Below, piece by piece: positions 1 through 12,029 of a stretch of 64,000 bases of DNA. Origin of the DNA: Rhinopithecus roxellana (taxonomy: Eukaryota; Chordata; Mammalia; Primates; Cercopithecidae); contig NC_044560.1 of assembly GCF_007565055.1 (NCBI RefSeq), forward strand, positions 90,525,295-90,589,294. Reading direction: 5' to 3'. The notes under the pieces were generated by a model. That model had not been told where the DNA came from and did no database searches. It saw only the letters and a list, made by a program, of their open reading frames with translations. Position 1 is the first letter of the stretch. Each line of letters begins with the position of its first letter. A program made the position numbers and the translations under genes.

Positions 1-547
1 ATGCAGAGCTTACTGCAGTCTCCAACTCCTGGGCTCAAGTGATCCTCCCACCTCAGCCTCTCGAGTAGCTCAGACTATAGGCATGTGCCACCACGCCTGG
101 CTAATGTTTTTTGGTTTTGTTTTTGAGACAGAATCTTCCTCTGTCACCCAGGCTGGAGTGCAGTGGCACAATCTCGGCTCAGCTCACTGCAGCCTCCGTC
201 TCCCGGGTTCAAGCAATTCTCTTCCTCAGCCTCCTGAGTAGCTGGGACTATAGGTGCACACCACCATGCCCAGCTAATTTTTAAAATTATTTTTAGTAGA
301 GATGGGGTTTCACCATATTGACCAGGCTGGTCTGGAACTCCTGACCTCATGATCCACCTGCCTTGGCGTCCCAAAGTGCTGGGATTACAGGTGTCAGCGA
401 CCACACCCAGCCATTGTTTTTTATTTGAGTAGAGAGACAAGGTCTTGCTATTGTCCAGGCTGTTCTCTAACTCCTGACCTCAAGTGATCCTCCCACCTTG
501 GCCTGCCAGAGTGCTGAGATTACAAGTGTGAGCCAACACACTTGGCC
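1..547 (-). mobile_element. Old Alu (1-103 and 413-547) split by a second Alu
   Basis: The right-monomer remainder at the window start and the left monomer at 413-547 are one minus-strand Alu, cut at the window edge and interrupted at about 104. Confidence 0.85.
104..412 (-). mobile_element. Alu inserted in the older Alu
   Basis: Full-length minus-strand Alu: T-rich start, GAGACAGAATCTTCC, two monomers, ending CCACACCCAGCC. Confidence 0.9.
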
Positions 548-556
548 TGTACTCCA

Positions 557-665
557 ATTTTTTTTTGATGAGGTGACTGAGGTTCAGGGAGATGAAGAAA
601 CAGCCTAAGGTCACACAACTGATACAGAGCTAGGAGTTGAACTCCTGATTCCCGATCATTACCAA
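557..665 (+). mobile_element. MIR-like remnant
   Basis: GACTGAGGTTCAGGGAG, AAGGTCACACAACTGAT and GAGTTGAACTCCTGATTCC follow the MIR core order. Confidence 0.5.
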
Positions 666-983
666 AACCATCATCTTTTACTTGGAATGGTATAAGGTGA
701 TTAACACAGACCTTGGGTTGTTAGAGTGTGCCTGTGTGTCACTGGGCTATAAGATGCCTGAAGGGTATCTCTGTCTGTCCCCTGTGCTACCCTTAATCCA
801 TTCTAGACGGTGGTTTGATTTAAAATGTCTCACCATCTCTCAGTTACTCTATTTCTAACTGTTCTAATGTAGAAGTCACTCTCTAAATAGGGTTCAAGCA
901 ATATTCCCTTTCAGCGAGGCAGAATTATGGGCCATTTGTAAAAGGAATCCCTAAAAATGGTAGCATTTGTGTGCATTTCTCAG

Positions 984-1143
984 GCAGCACAAGTTGGAGG
1001 AAGCCCTGCTCTTTTCGGGTCAGTTCATGGATGCTTTGCAGGCCTTGGTTGACTGGTTATATAAGGTGGAGCCACAGCTGGCTGAGGACCAACCTGTGCA
1101 CGGGGACCTCGACCTTGTCATGAACCTCATGGATGCACACAAG
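984..1143 (+). CDS. MACF1: MACF1 coding exon, spectrin repeat (first half)
   Basis: Acceptor TTTCTCAG and donor GTAAGG bound a 160-base exon. Its first base completes a codon begun upstream, then 53 codons follow. The peptide (LEEALLFSGQFMDALQALVD, then WLYKVEPQL) has the spectrin helix pattern, with the conserved tryptophan near the end of helix A. It continues without a frame break into the exon at 2,392. Confidence 0.95.
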
Positions 1144-1606
1144 GTAAGGGCGAGGTCTGGGCTATGTTGGAGCGCAGTGCCCTAGGATCTTCTACATGTG
1201 ACTGCCTCTGCCCTTCTTTCTAGGGGAGAAAGAGAGCCTGACAGTTGCTTTGTGTATTTAAACAAACTGTTGCTGAGATTCTGCATTAGTCACAAAGAAT
1301 TTACCCAAATTGGTTTGATTCAGATTTGGCAATGTGTAAACTTCACTTCAAGGTTGCCCCTCTTCCTGTTTGTTTCAGTTGAGTCACAAAATGGATTTAA
1401 ATTCCAACGGAAACCCGTAAGATATCCATTTCCACTGACTCCTAAAATGGAAATGAGTGATTTTTTTTAAACTGCTTCTGAACCTAACAGTCTTAACACC
1501 ATGCACGCCAATGTTTAACATAATCTCTACCTGTCATGTTGCATTATGTAATATCCTCCTGTTTCAGCACAAGCATTTAACTTTACCTTGAAATTACAGC
1601 AGATTC

Positions 1607-1915
1607 TTTTTTTTTTTTTTTTTTTTTTGAGATGGAGTCTCACTCTGTCGCCCAGGCTGGAGTGCAGTGACCAGATCTCAGCTCACTGCAAGCTCCGCCT
1701 CCCGAGTTTACGCCATTCTCCTGCCTCAGCCTCCCGAGTAGCTGGGACTACAGGCGCCCACCACCTCGCCCGGCTAGTTTTTTTTTTTGTATTTTTTAGT
1801 AGAGACGGGGTTTCACCGTGTTAGCCAGGATGGTCTCGATCTCCTGACCTTGTGATCCGCCCGTCTCGGCCTCCCAAAGTGCTGGGATTACAGGCTTGAG
1901 CCACCGCACCCGGCC
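1607..1915 (-). mobile_element. AluY (Old World monkey-type)
   Basis: Long poly-T, complete body with CCGTCTCGGCC and GGCTTGAGCC. An ACAGATTCTT-like duplication occurs on both sides. Confidence 0.92.
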
Positions 1916-2094
1916 ACAACAGATTCTTGTTATGTGCAGAGCAGTTATGTTTTTATTTCCCATAATTCTGGAAACATTAGTATAATGATTACCATTTTAC
2001 AGATGAAGAAACTGGACCTTAAGCAACTTTTCAAAATTATGTATCTCCCAAATGCCTGAGCTAGCACTTAGAGCCACATTTTCTGATTGGTTTT

Positions 2095-2243
2095 TTTCCT
2101 TTTTTTTTTTTTTTTTTTTTTTTTCATGAGATTTGGTCTCGCCATGTTGCCCAGACTGGTCTTGAACTCCTGGGCTCAAGCAATCCTCTCATCTTGGCAT
2201 CCCAAAATGCTGGGATTACAGGCATGAGCCACTGCGCCCGGCC
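2095..2243 (-). mobile_element. Alu left monomer (FLAM-like or truncated)
   Basis: Poly-T then a single left monomer ending CTGCGCCCGGCC, 150 bases before the MACF1 exon at 2,392. Confidence 0.85.
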
Positions 2244-2391
2244 TGGTTGTTTTTTCTTATACATTGCTCTGCCTCCCTCTATGCATAAAAGATACATGAT
2301 TAGAACCTACCAAGAAAATTATTATTTCCCAGTGGTTTCTTGGACTCAAAACATTCCTCAAACAAACTAATTCTCCTATTTTCTTTTCTAG

Positions 2392-2586
2392 GTTTTCCAG
2401 AAGGAACTGGGAAAGCGAACAGGAACCGTTCAGGTCCTGAAGCGGTCAGGCCGAGAGCTGATTGAGAATAGTCGAGATGACACCACTTGGGTAAAAGGGC
2501 AGCTCCAGGAACTGAGCACTCGCTGGGACACTGTTTGTAAACTCTCTGTTTCCAAACAAAGCCGGCTTGAGCAGGCCTTAAAACAG
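2392..2586 (+). CDS. MACF1: MACF1 coding exon, spectrin repeat (second half)
   Basis: Exon of 195 bases (65 codons, phase 0 at both ends) between acceptor TTTTCTAG and donor GTAAGA. It encodes the long charged helices that complete the repeat begun in the previous exon, including the STRWDTV segment typical of spectrin helix C. Skipping it would keep frame but break the repeat. Confidence 0.95.
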
Positions 2587-2919
2587 GTAAGAGACATTTG
2601 CTGTCCCAACCCAAATGATAGATCTGAGTGGGTTTATTTTGTTTTTCTTTTACTAGAATCTGTTCCAGTCAGTCTTGAATTAAGTGTAACAGAGTTGAAA
2701 AGTGATATTCTGAATGTTCTATAAAACTTTAACATTCATTTTGAGAAATAATGAATTCAGCTGATTTTCAAAGATCTACAAATGAAAGATAACCTTTGTG
2801 GAGTTTTGATGAGGCCGTGAAATGTCTGAATGAACACTGGACCCTTTCCCTGGCATGTCCCAGTGTCTAGGTCCTTGGCTGCAGAGAGAGGTTGAATCTT
2901 TTGTGCTTGGTTATTTCAG

Positions 2920-3048
2920 GCAGAAGTGTTTCGGGACACAGTTCACATGCTGTTGGAGTGGCTTTCTGAAGCAGAGCAAACGCTTCGCTTTCGGGGAGCA
3001 CTTCCTGATGACACAGAGGCCCTACAGTCTCTCATTGACACCCATAAG
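2920..3048 (+). CDS. MACF1: MACF1 coding exon, next spectrin repeat, helix A/B
   Basis: Exon of 129 bases (43 codons, phase 0/0), acceptor TTATTTCAG and donor GTAATT. The peptide AEVFRDTVHMLLEWLSEAEQ is a standard spectrin helix A with the conserved W. The exon ends at DTHK, a hinge also seen as DAHK at the end of the exon at 984, so the repeats share exon structure. Confidence 0.95.
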
Positions 3049-3919
3049 GTAATTCAGCCTTGCGGTTTGGTGACCTCATGCTACCTACCACCTTGAGGGC
3101 TGCCTACTACTAAATGAAAGCAACTTTTTCTTGGGATTATCAGAACTCACATGAGAAGGAACAAAACCAGAGTGGCCCTAGCTCATAGTAGGAATGAAAG
3201 GGAAATAGTTGGTGAGTTTTTTGACACCTTAAACATTAACATTCATTCTTAGAAAAGTAATATATGTTGCTTGTAACAAGTTTTTAAAACATGGTATTAT
3301 ATAAAGAAAAATGTGGTCTATTTCATCTTCTTTCCTCCTCACCTGCATATTCCTTTGTTTGCCTTTCCTTATGTTACCAGCTTTAGGCCCTGATATGATC
3401 CCCCAGAACCACTTACCAAGCTGTAGAGTATGGTGCAGTGTCTGGGGTCTCAGTCTGTCCCAAAGAGGTGGGAAATATTGTTTCCCTTTTTAAATTTTTT
3501 TTTATCCACTCAGAGATTTTAATCATGGTTTTATCATTATATTCTGTTACGGGTATTTTTTAAATATGATTTTTATAACTATATTTTTCCAATACAAATA
3601 TGCCAACATGAAATGAATAAATGAAAAATGGTATTAAAAAAGAAAGAAACTAACTCGAATAGGAAAAAGGGGGCATACCTCTGTGTGTCCTATTCTTCTT
3701 GTGATCTCCACCAGAGAAAGTCATTCTTGTGTAAACCCCTCACCTTCCCACATCTTTTAGAATTAAAATGCCATAAATAACTAAGTACAGGCTTTTAGAG
3801 GTCTGTGTGAACACGTGCAGGAAAAAGAAAACATTGAAATTTATCCCCCCTCAATGTAAACTAACAGTGCTGCTAATGTAGACTTTTTAAGTTTTTGTTT
3901 TAAAATCTTTTTTGTTTAG
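3049..3919 (+). other. MACF1: MACF1 intron, unique AT-rich sequence
   Basis: No repeat family recognised; AT-rich with short A- and T-runs and only chance open frames. Confidence 0.6.
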
Positions 3920-4063
3920 GAATTCATGAAGAAAGTAGAAGAAAAGCGAGTGGACGTTAACTCAGCAGTAGCCATGGGAGAAGTCATCCTGGCTGTCTGC
4001 CACCCCGATTGCATCACAACCATCAAACACTGGATCACCATCATCCGAGCTCGCTTCGAGGAG
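3920..4063 (+). CDS. MACF1: MACF1 coding exon, spectrin repeat helix B/C
   Basis: Exon of 144 bases (48 codons, phase 0/0), acceptor TTTGTTTAG and donor GTGAGT. It reads EFMKKVEEKRVDVNSAVAMG followed by the HWITIIRARFEE helix-C segment. It continues the repeat that began at 2,920. Confidence 0.95.
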
Positions 4064-4319
4064 GTGAGTCCCTGGTTCAGAGGAGGACCACACACACCCA
4101 GTAAACTATCACTATAGTATAGTATTTTTCCCCCAGGTAAGGAATCTTTCACTCACTCTGAATATCTCAGCAAAAATTAAGTTAACATTTTAGTAAAGAC
4201 TGTTTTCTTGGTAATGTGTGGCAACCGGGAGGAGTAGTGTTGGCATAGTGCTATGTTAATAGTGACTTTCAGTGGACGTGTTGTATGTGTTTCCCTTCCT
4301 GGGAAGTCCTGTGTTAATA

Positions 4320-4625
4320 GGATGTACAGCTGACCCTGGAACAATGTGTGTTTCAGCTGCACAGTGGTCCACTTATATGCGGTTATTGTTCAGTAAATAC
4401 AGTCAGCCCTCCATATTGGTTGGGGTCCACATTCACAGCCAAACGTGGATAGAAAATACAGTATTCACGGGAAGCGAAGCCCATGTGTACAGAGGGCAGA
4501 TTTTTGCAGGTTCCACAAAACCAATTACAGGCCTTGAGTATGCATGGATTTTAGTATCCGCAGGTGGTACTGGGACCAGTCCCCTGTGGATACCAAGGAA
4601 CAACTATACTAGATTTGCTTTCAGG
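4320..4625 (+). mobile_element. Tigger/MER2-like DNA transposon remnant
   Basis: GCTGACCCTGGAACAATG and CAGTCAGCCCTCCATATTGG blocks, then GGATTTTAGTATCCGCAGG, are typical of pogo-type Tigger elements. Confidence 0.6.
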
Positions 4626-4728
4626 AGAGCTAATATTTTATTCCAGCTCTTATCCCAGTTGTCACTGGGGTAATAATGAAGCCTTTTGACTGTTAGGGTG
4701 GTCTATCTTCTAAAAAGTCATTGGGTTC

Positions 4729-5032
4729 GCCGGGAGCAGTGGATCATGCCTATAATCCTAGAACTTTGGGAGGCTGAGGCAGGCGGATTACCTGAGTTCA
4801 GGAGTTCAAGACAAGCCTGGGCAACGTAGTGAAACCCATCTCTACAAAAATACAAAAAATTAGCCGGGCATGGTGGCGCAAGTCTGTAATCCCAGTTACT
4901 TGGGAGGCTGAGGCAGGAGAATCACTTGAACTCAGGAGGCAGAGGTTGCAGTGAGCCGAGATTGTGCCACTGCACTCCAGTCTGGGTGACAGAGCAAGAG
5001 TCTGTCTCCAAAAAAATAAACAAAAATAAAAA
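4729..5032 (+). mobile_element. Alu, full length
   Basis: Starts GCCGGGAGCAGTGGATCATG and ends in an A-rich tail with AAATAAACAAAAATAAAAA. Confidence 0.9.
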
Positions 5033-5122
5033 GTCATTGTGAAAATCAGATGAAAAAGGGCTTTGGAAACAAAGAGGTATGCTTGACTGAAAGACACCAT
5101 GGTTTTCCTTCTTTTTCCACAG

Positions 5123-5311
5123 GTCCTGACATGGGCTAAGCAGCACCAGCAGCGTCTTGAAACAGCCTTGTCAGAACTGGTGGCTAATGCTGAGCTCCTG
5201 GAAGAACTTCTGGCGTGGATCCAGTGGGCTGAGACCACCCTCATTCAGCGGGATCAGGAGCCAATCCCGCAGAACATTGACCGAGTTAAAGCTCTTATCG
5301 CTGAGCATCAG
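5123..5311 (+). CDS. MACF1: MACF1 coding exon, end of one spectrin repeat and start of the last
   Basis: Exon of 189 bases (63 codons, phase 0/0), acceptor TTTTCCACAG and donor GTGTCT. It reads VLTWAKQHQQRLETALSE, completing one repeat, then LLAWIQWAETTL, the A helix of the final repeat. It again stops at an EHQ hinge, paralleling DTHK and DAHK. The donor GTGTCT is weaker than the neighbouring ones. Confidence 0.95.
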
Positions 5312-5384
5312 GTGTCTTAACCTCACTGTGTGATCACTGGTGTTTTCCGTGTTGGGCATGGATACCATCTCTGTTGCCCTATAT

Positions 5385-5875
5385 ATTTGTTTTTAAATTG
5401 CTGCTTAACACATTACCACAGACATAGCATCTTAAAACAACACATACTTACTTACCTCATAGTTTCTGTGCTTCAGTCACCTGGGCATGAGTTGACTAGG
5501 TCCTCTTCCTGGAGTCTCCCCAGGCAGAAATCAGGGTGTCAGCCAGTATTACAGTCTGATCTGGAGTTCAGGGTCCTCTTCTAGGCTCACTCAGGTCCTG
5601 GAGGATGTAGGACTGAGGTCTCTAACTTTCTTGCTGGCTCTCAGCTAGGAGTTACTCTTACCTCCTAGAGGCCCCCTCAGGTCTTGACCACACAGCCAGC
5701 TGAAGAAACTGTCCAAGGTGCTATATGGAGTCTTGAAATGTAATGGAGAATGAAATGTAATTAAGAGAGTGAATATTCTATCATTTGCCCACACTCAAGG
5801 GAGGGGGATTACATAGAGTGTGCTTACAGGAGTGGGAATCTTGGGGGCCTTCTTAGAAGTCTGCCTGCCACAGCC
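5385..5875 (-). mobile_element. MLT1/MaLR-like LTR remnant
   Basis: CATTACCACAGACATAGCATCTTAAAACAACA near the start and AGAAGTCTGCCTGCCAC at the end resemble reverse-oriented MaLR LTRs. The family call is from memory. Confidence 0.45.
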
Positions 5876-6171
5876 TGTTTTTATTGACCATCATCTGAGC
5901 CAAGGGCCCACTGGTCCCCATTATACCTAGTTCAGAAAGCTCTCTCACATGAACCCAGTGATTAGTGAAGGTGCACATCAGACTAAACTGAATGGAGGAA
6001 AGCTCAGGTGAGCCATCTTCGTAATATATCCTTAAGAGGCAAATACTGTTTTTAACCATAATCATTTATACTGAATTCAAGCGTGAATCTTGATTAGTTA
6101 TACTGTAGACTGTATGGTCTTTTTAGTTTATATAAATAATTATTCTAGCAAGTGAGAACTCACTATACAGA

Positions 6172-6790
6172 TGGTCCCTGACTTACAGTCTTTCAACTTT
6201 ATGATGGTTCAAAGGTTATACGTATTCAGTAGAAACCATGCAATTCGAGGCCGGGTGCAGTGGCACACACCTGTAATCCCAGCAATTTGGGAGGCTGCAG
6301 GGGGCAGATCACTTGAGGTCAGGAGTTTGAGACCAGCCTAGCCAACATGGTGAAACTCTATCTCTACTAAAAATATAAAAATTAGTTGGGTGTGGTGGTT
6401 GCCTGTAATCCCAGCTACTCAAGCAGCTGAGGCAGGAGAATCACTTGAACCAGGGAAGCAGAGGTTGCAGTGAGCTGAGATCGCACCACTGCACTCCAGC
6501 CTAGGTGACAGAGCAAGACTCCGTCTCAAAAACAAAGTAAAAAATACACTTTAAGTACCCATACAACCATTCTTTCACTTTGATTACATGAGATAGTCAA
6601 CACTTTGTTATAAAATAGGCTGTGTGTTAGATGATTTTGCCTAACTGTAGGCTAACGTGTTTTGAGCATGTTTAAGGTAGGCCAGGCTAAGCTACGATGT
6701 TCCATATTTTAGGTGTGTTGTATTTTCAGCTTAACGATGGATTTGCCAGAATGTAACTTCGTCGTAAATCGAGGAGCACCTATCCTTCCT
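6172..6790 (+). mobile_element. Non-autonomous DNA transposon remnant, split by an Alu
   Basis: Ends read GGTCCCTGACTTACAG and CGTAAATCGAGGAGCACC, roughly inverted. The centre has TTAGATGATTTTGCCTAACTG. The exact family was not recalled. An Alu sits at 6,249-6,545. Confidence 0.55.
6249..6545 (+). mobile_element. AluS-like element
   Basis: GGCCGGGTGCAGTGGCACAC start, complete body, CTCAAAAACAAAG tail. Confidence 0.9.
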
Positions 6791-7374
6791 GTGGGATGTA
6801 CCTCCTCTCTGAGAGATTATCTTCTTCCTATTCAGTTCCTCTCTTTTCTGTTTTCCCCTCTCTCCTCTATGTCTTCAGTCTCTCTCTGTTTATTCTTTTC
6901 TCTAAAGCTTCCAGACATGTCCTTCCAACCCAGTGTTCCCCTCAAGTTACCACTGTGTTGCCTCCCTCCTTTTTCAGCTACGCTTCTTGTTCCCTGTCTC
7001 ATCTCCATTTTTCCCATCATTCCCCAGGTCCCTGTGGTCTGGCTGACACTGTTCTGGTCACATTCTACTGGCTAAATCCAACAGAGGTTTTTCAGTCTTT
7101 ATTTTGTTTGACATGTGACATAGCTGGCTCTTCATCCCTTCCCAAAACTTTCCTTTTGACTTCTGTGTCCTTTAATCTTTGTGTTTTCCTCTGATCTCTC
7201 TGACTGTTCCTTTTTAGTCTTTTTAGCTGGTTCCTCTTCCCTGCCTATTCATTAATGTTGTTCCCTGACGTCTCATTTGTGATGCTCTCACACTGCTGAG
7301 ATTTATCTGGTCTAACAGCTTTAGCTATTACCTATAAAGCTTCTGTGTCTTTTTCTTTTCTTTTTTTTTTTTTA

Positions 7375-7735
7375 TTTTTTCTTTTTATTTTTGGTGGGTA
7401 CGTAGTAGGTGTATATAGGGTATATGGGATATTTTGATACAAGCACAAAATGTGTAATAGTCATATCAGAGTAAATGAGATCTCTATCATTTCAACCATT
7501 TATCCTTTATGCTACAAACCAATTACACTCTTTTAGTTATTTTAAAATGTACAATTAAATTATTGTTGACTATAGTCATTCTATTGTGCTATCAAATACT
7601 AGATCTTATTCATTCTTTCTATTTTTTTGTACCCAGTTAACCATCCCCACATCTCCCACCAAACTCACACTACCCTTCCCAGCCTGTGGTAGCCATCATT
7701 CTACTCTCTATCTCCATCAGTTCAATTGTTTTAAT
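7375..7735 (-). mobile_element. Older L1 3' UTR fragment
   Basis: GGTGTATATAGGGTATATGG, GATACAAGCACAAAATGTG and TTTTAAAATGTACAATTAAA match primate/mammalian L1 3' UTR sequence read in reverse. Confidence 0.65.
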
Positions 7736-7736
7736 T

Positions 7737-8512
7737 TTTTTTTATTATGATAAGTTCTAGGGTACATGTGCACAACATGCAGGTTTGTTACATATGTATA
7801 CATGTGCCATTTTGGTGAGCTGCACCCATCAACTCGTCATTTACACCAGGTATATCTCCTAATGCTATCCTTCCCCCTACCCCATCCCCACAATAGGACC
7901 CAGTGTGTGATGCTCCCCTTCCTGTGTCCAAGTGATCTCATTGTTCAATTCCCACCTGTGAGTGAGAACATGCGGTGTTTGTTTTTCTGTTCTTGCGATA
8001 GTTTGCTGAGAATGATGGTTTCCAGCTGCATCCATGTCCCTACATGTCCTTTTTTATGGCTGCATAGTATTCCATGGTGTATATGTGCCACATTTTCTTA
8101 ATCCAGTCTGTCACTGATGGACATTTGGGTTGATTCCAAGTCTTTGCTATTGTGAATAGTGCTGCAATAAACATATGTGTGCATGTGTCTTTATAGTAGC
8201 ATGACTTATAATCCTTTGGGTATATCCCCAGTAATGGGATGGCTGGGTCAAATGGTATTTCTAGTTCTAGATCCTTGAGGAATCGCCACACTGTTTTCCA
8301 CAGTGGTTGAACTAGTTTACAGTCCCACCAACAGTGTAAAAGTGTTCCTATTTTTCCACATCCTCTCCAGCACCTGTTGTTTCATGATTTTTTTAATGAT
8401 TGCCATTCTAACTGGTGTGAGATGGTATCTCATTGTGGTTTTGATTTGCATTTCTCTGATGGCCAGTGATGGTGAGCATTTTTTCATGTGTCTGTTGGCT
8501 GTATGAATGTCT
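7737..8512 (-). mobile_element. L1PA-type LINE-1, 5'-truncated
   Basis: Reverse-oriented L1 3' end: a 3' UTR with GTACATGTGCACAACATGCA and the C-terminal part of ORF2 (minus strand, 8,291-8,040, containing PKDYKSCYYKDTC and YTMEYYAAIKKD). Truncated near 8,512. Not coding-competent. Confidence 0.9.
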
Positions 8513-9200
8513 TTGCATCTTTTTCATCTCCAGCACCATCATCTCCTAAAGTCCAGACATACAGTAAACTAGAAGCCATTCTAAAATTCCACTTCATCTT
8601 TGCCTCCTTGCCTGACACCATTTGTCCGTTCCAAGTCTGCCTCCCCTTTCCTCATTCAGAAGCCTGTGATGTCTGGAGTTCCTTCTTTTCCTCTTCCCCC
8701 TACATCTAGCCACTCACCAGGGCTTGTCAGTCCCACTTGCAAAATATCTCTTGGCTCCATCTTTCCAGCCCTGGCTCCAACCCTCACCATGTTTTGCCTC
8801 AGTTACTGCAATGGTTTCTTAACCTGTCTTCTCACTGCTAGGCACTCCCCATCCCACACTTTCCCCCACCCCCATATCACTCCACCTTTTACACTGAAGC
8901 CAGAGCGATAGCTGTAAAGCATAGGTCGGATCATATCTCTTACCTGGATCGAAATCTTTCAGCTGCCCCCCATTGCTCTCAGAATAAATGGCCAACCCTT
9001 AGCCTGACACAGAAGCCTTTTGTGATGTCTCCTGCCTGCCTCTCCAACCCTGCCTCTTGCCATTCCTCTGACTGCATCCTCTGCCCAGCCAGTGAGTGGA
9101 GGGGTCCTGGTCACAGCACTGTCAGGCATCCCTGTCTCTGTTTAGATTGCACCCTCTTCCAGTACTGCCTTCCCACCATTTGTTGACTATTTCTTCATTG
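8513..9200. other. MACF1 intron, unique or ancient repeat sequence
   Basis: Pyrimidine-rich text with phrases such as CCTCTCCAACCCTGCCTC that recall very old L2 copies. No firm assignment. Confidence 0.35.
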
Positions 9201-9206
9201 CTCAGT

Positions 9207-9616
9207 GTGTCAGTCTGTTTGCATTGCTCTAAAGGAATTCCTGAGACTGGGTAATTTATAAAGAAAACAGGTTTATTTTGGCTTACGGTTCTGCAGGCTG
9301 TACAGGAAGCATGGTGCCAATATCTGCTTCTGGTGAAGGCCTCAGGAAGCTTAGAATCATGGTGGAAGGCAAAGGGGAGCCAGCATGTTACATGGCAAGA
9401 GAGGGAAAGAGAGAAAGAGGAGGAGATAGCAGGCTCCTTTTAAACAGCCAGCTCTCATGTGAACTAACAGCAAGAACTCACTCATTACCATGGGGAGGGC
9501 ACCAAGGCCATTCATGAGGAATTTGCCCCCATAACTCAATCACATCCCATTAGACCCCACCTCCAACATTTGAAAACACGAGATTTGGAGGGAACAAGTA
9601 TCCAAACTACATAACA
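9207..9616 (-). mobile_element. MST/THE1-type MaLR LTR
   Basis: GAGACTGGGTAATTTATAAA, GGTTCTGCAGGCTGTACAGG and AATCATGGTGGAAGGCAAAG are landmarks of reverse-oriented MST LTRs. It ends about 150 bases before the MACF1 exon at 9,765. Confidence 0.78.
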
Positions 9617-9764
9617 TACCTCAGTAACTCAACTCAGGCACTGGCCTCCAGGCAGACTTTCCTACCACCGCAAGCCGTAAAGTACCCATCCTAGCTCTTC
9701 CTTTGCCCCCATAAGAGTAAAAATACAATTTTTAACTCTTTTTCCTATTTTTTGTGTTTAACAG

Positions 9765-9885
9765 ACGTTTATGGAGGAGATGACTCGCAAACAGCCTGAT
9801 GTGGACCGGGTCACCAAGACATACAAAAGGAAAAACATAGAGCCTACTCACGCGCCTTTCATAGAGAAATCCCGGAGCGGAGGCA
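9765..9885 (+). CDS. MACF1: MACF1 coding exon, last spectrin repeat and basic linker
   Basis: Exon of 121 bases (40 codons plus one base), acceptor GTGTTTAACAG and donor GTATGT. The peptide TFMEEMTRKQPDVDRVTKTY is followed by a basic, Pro- and Ser-containing stretch ending SRSGG. The leftover A joins GG of the next exon to give Arg. Confidence 0.94.
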
Positions 9886-10475
9886 GTATGTTTCCAGACC
9901 CCTATGTTAGGATGCTTCGTTCCTGCTAATTGAAGATGAGCACTTTCCAAATGCCCATCAAAAAAAAAATTTATTCCGTTTTCAAAAACCATGTTGGTTT
10001 TGAACCAAAATCTTTTGTTTTTGAAACTGACTTTTCTTACATTGACAGACAGTAGCTATACTCCATATTCTTGGATTGGTATGAAATTATGAGATGGTTA
10101 AGCTTACTCTTTAACAGTGGCCTTTCCATGGTTTGGTTATCAGCACTAGCTGTTTACATTTGACTTGCACTAATTTAATCAGCAAAACAGCTCCTACAGA
10201 ATATGTTGCTTTTTTAGTTGAGTTAATGTGTCATCAGCTCACTAAAGTGGGACAGAATTGCTTGGAGATATGTAGGCAGCAGGTAAGTATGTGCTGGGAG
10301 GATCAATACTTTTGGAATTAGTACACCTCCGTATCTAAATATTGCCAAGTCCCTTATTTCTTTTCTCAGTTACCGACTGGATATTATTCTAAAGATCTCC
10401 TAAGTTTATACATACAGCTATTTCTCTTTGTGTGCTAACCAGCTGTTCTAATCTTGTGTTTATTTTTCCTTTTAG

Positions 10476-10639
10476 GGAAATCCTTAAGTCAGCCAACCCC
10501 TCCTCCCATGCCAATCCTTTCACAATCTGAAGCAAAAAACCCACGGATCAACCAGCTTTCTGCCCGTTGGCAGCAGGTGTGGCTGTTAGCACTGGAGCGG
10601 CAAAGGAAGCTGAACGATGCCTTGGATCGGCTGGAGGAG
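10476..10639 (+). CDS. MACF1: MACF1 coding exon, proline-rich linker and pre-EF helix
   Basis: Exon of 164 bases that restores phase 0 (121+164=285), acceptor CCTTTTAG and donor GTAATG. It encodes KSLSQPTPPPMPILSQSEAK, a Pro/Ser linker inserted in the last repeat, then the long helix with RWQQVWLLALERQRKLND. The linker is a MACF1 hallmark in my recollection. Confidence 0.95.
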
Positions 10640-12029
10640 GTAATGCCCTGCTGAGTGGCCTTCCCTGAAACAAAGTGATTTTCTCAATCAAAACACAGCC
10701 CTTCTGAGGCTCTCTAAATGTGAACCATGTGTCTTAACTGACTTCTTCACAAATAGAAACAGACTTATACCAAGCCAGTACCCATTCTTTGAGGCCCCTG
10801 AATGAGAAAAGACACATTTATAAGAAAATCATTCATGACAAAGTAGGCCAAAGCTTCTAGGTGTGGAAAGCAAGAAAACAGCCAGTCTATAATGAGGGCC
10901 AGCATGTGATCTGCCTCAGCATCTTGCTGTGGTTGGGAATCAGGAACAGAACTTTGGAAATTTGTCTCCAGATATGTAGCAGAGCACAAAAATGACCCTT
11001 GTTGAGCCTTTCATGTAAAAACAGATGCTACACAATTATGAAATAGGAGTAATTTTTAATGATTTTGTTATTTTATTAGTCTTCACTTGATCATGAAAAG
11101 CAACTCTATTTTGAAGTGTCATTACCCAGTAAAAAAAAAAAATAGTACTGTACTTCCTAGTTTCTAAAACAAGCCTCTAATATCTTTTGTATTTTTTTAT
11201 TTGTGCATATCAAAGCAGCTATGCCTGGAAGTGAGTGTTCTGTGTTTTATTTATTTTTTCCTTAGGTCAGTTGACTTTTAAGCTTATTGGGTTCTTGGTG
11301 CTTTTTTCCCCCCATTCCTTCTAACTTTGGAGTTTGAAAGACCAAGGGGAAACTGCTGCACTGTTTAAGACATTTTGAGTGTATATCATTAACATAGACT
11401 TAAGTAGCTGAAAATTGTCTTGCCCACTGCATAGGCCTGCTGTTTTCCATCAAGGCCAAATATTTAACATGGAGGTCAGATGGGAAATTTGCTCTCTGGT
11501 GCCATTCCAAAGAAACATGCTTGGATACAACACTGGGTTCCCAGTGCTTCCATCCAGACCTCGGATTTTCTCATTGAAATCTCAGAAGATAGTGGTAAAC
11601 ACGAGCCTCCTGATATTAGCCCTATGTGTGATTATAATGCCTTTCAAAACAACATAATTGAGGAGTGCTAAGGATCTCCCTTCTGAGTTAGAATCCATTC
11701 CCTTGCATCTAAGAGAGTGATCCTTTGAAAAGCCCAAAGGGAAAGCAAGGCTGGCTTCACCCATTCTCATTCTATGTGCTCCATATTTTCCATGGTGGTT
11801 CAGTTATTGTTTCTCTTGCTATTCCATTATACCGCAGCTCGTGTAAATAGTCATGGCTTTAAGTGAAGGAGCCGGATTGTGCCTTCACAAAAGAAGCAGA
11901 CACATAGATTTCATTGTTGGTGCCCCCTGGAAGCATGGCTTTACTGAATGTCTGAAAGTTTGGTATGCTCTGGGCAACTCTTGAGGGCCCAAAAAATAAA
12001 TCTTAGTGACACTTCTGATTTCTGTGTAG
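10640..12029 (+). other. MACF1: MACF1 intron free of recognisable repeats
   Basis: About 1.4 kb without Alu or L1; only an A-run near 11,131. This repeat-poor stretch lies just before the EF-hand exons. Confidence 0.6.

Noticed and set aside
8040..8291. Possible small gene on the minus strand
   Set aside because: It is the C-terminal end of L1 ORF2 in a 5'-truncated LINE-1.
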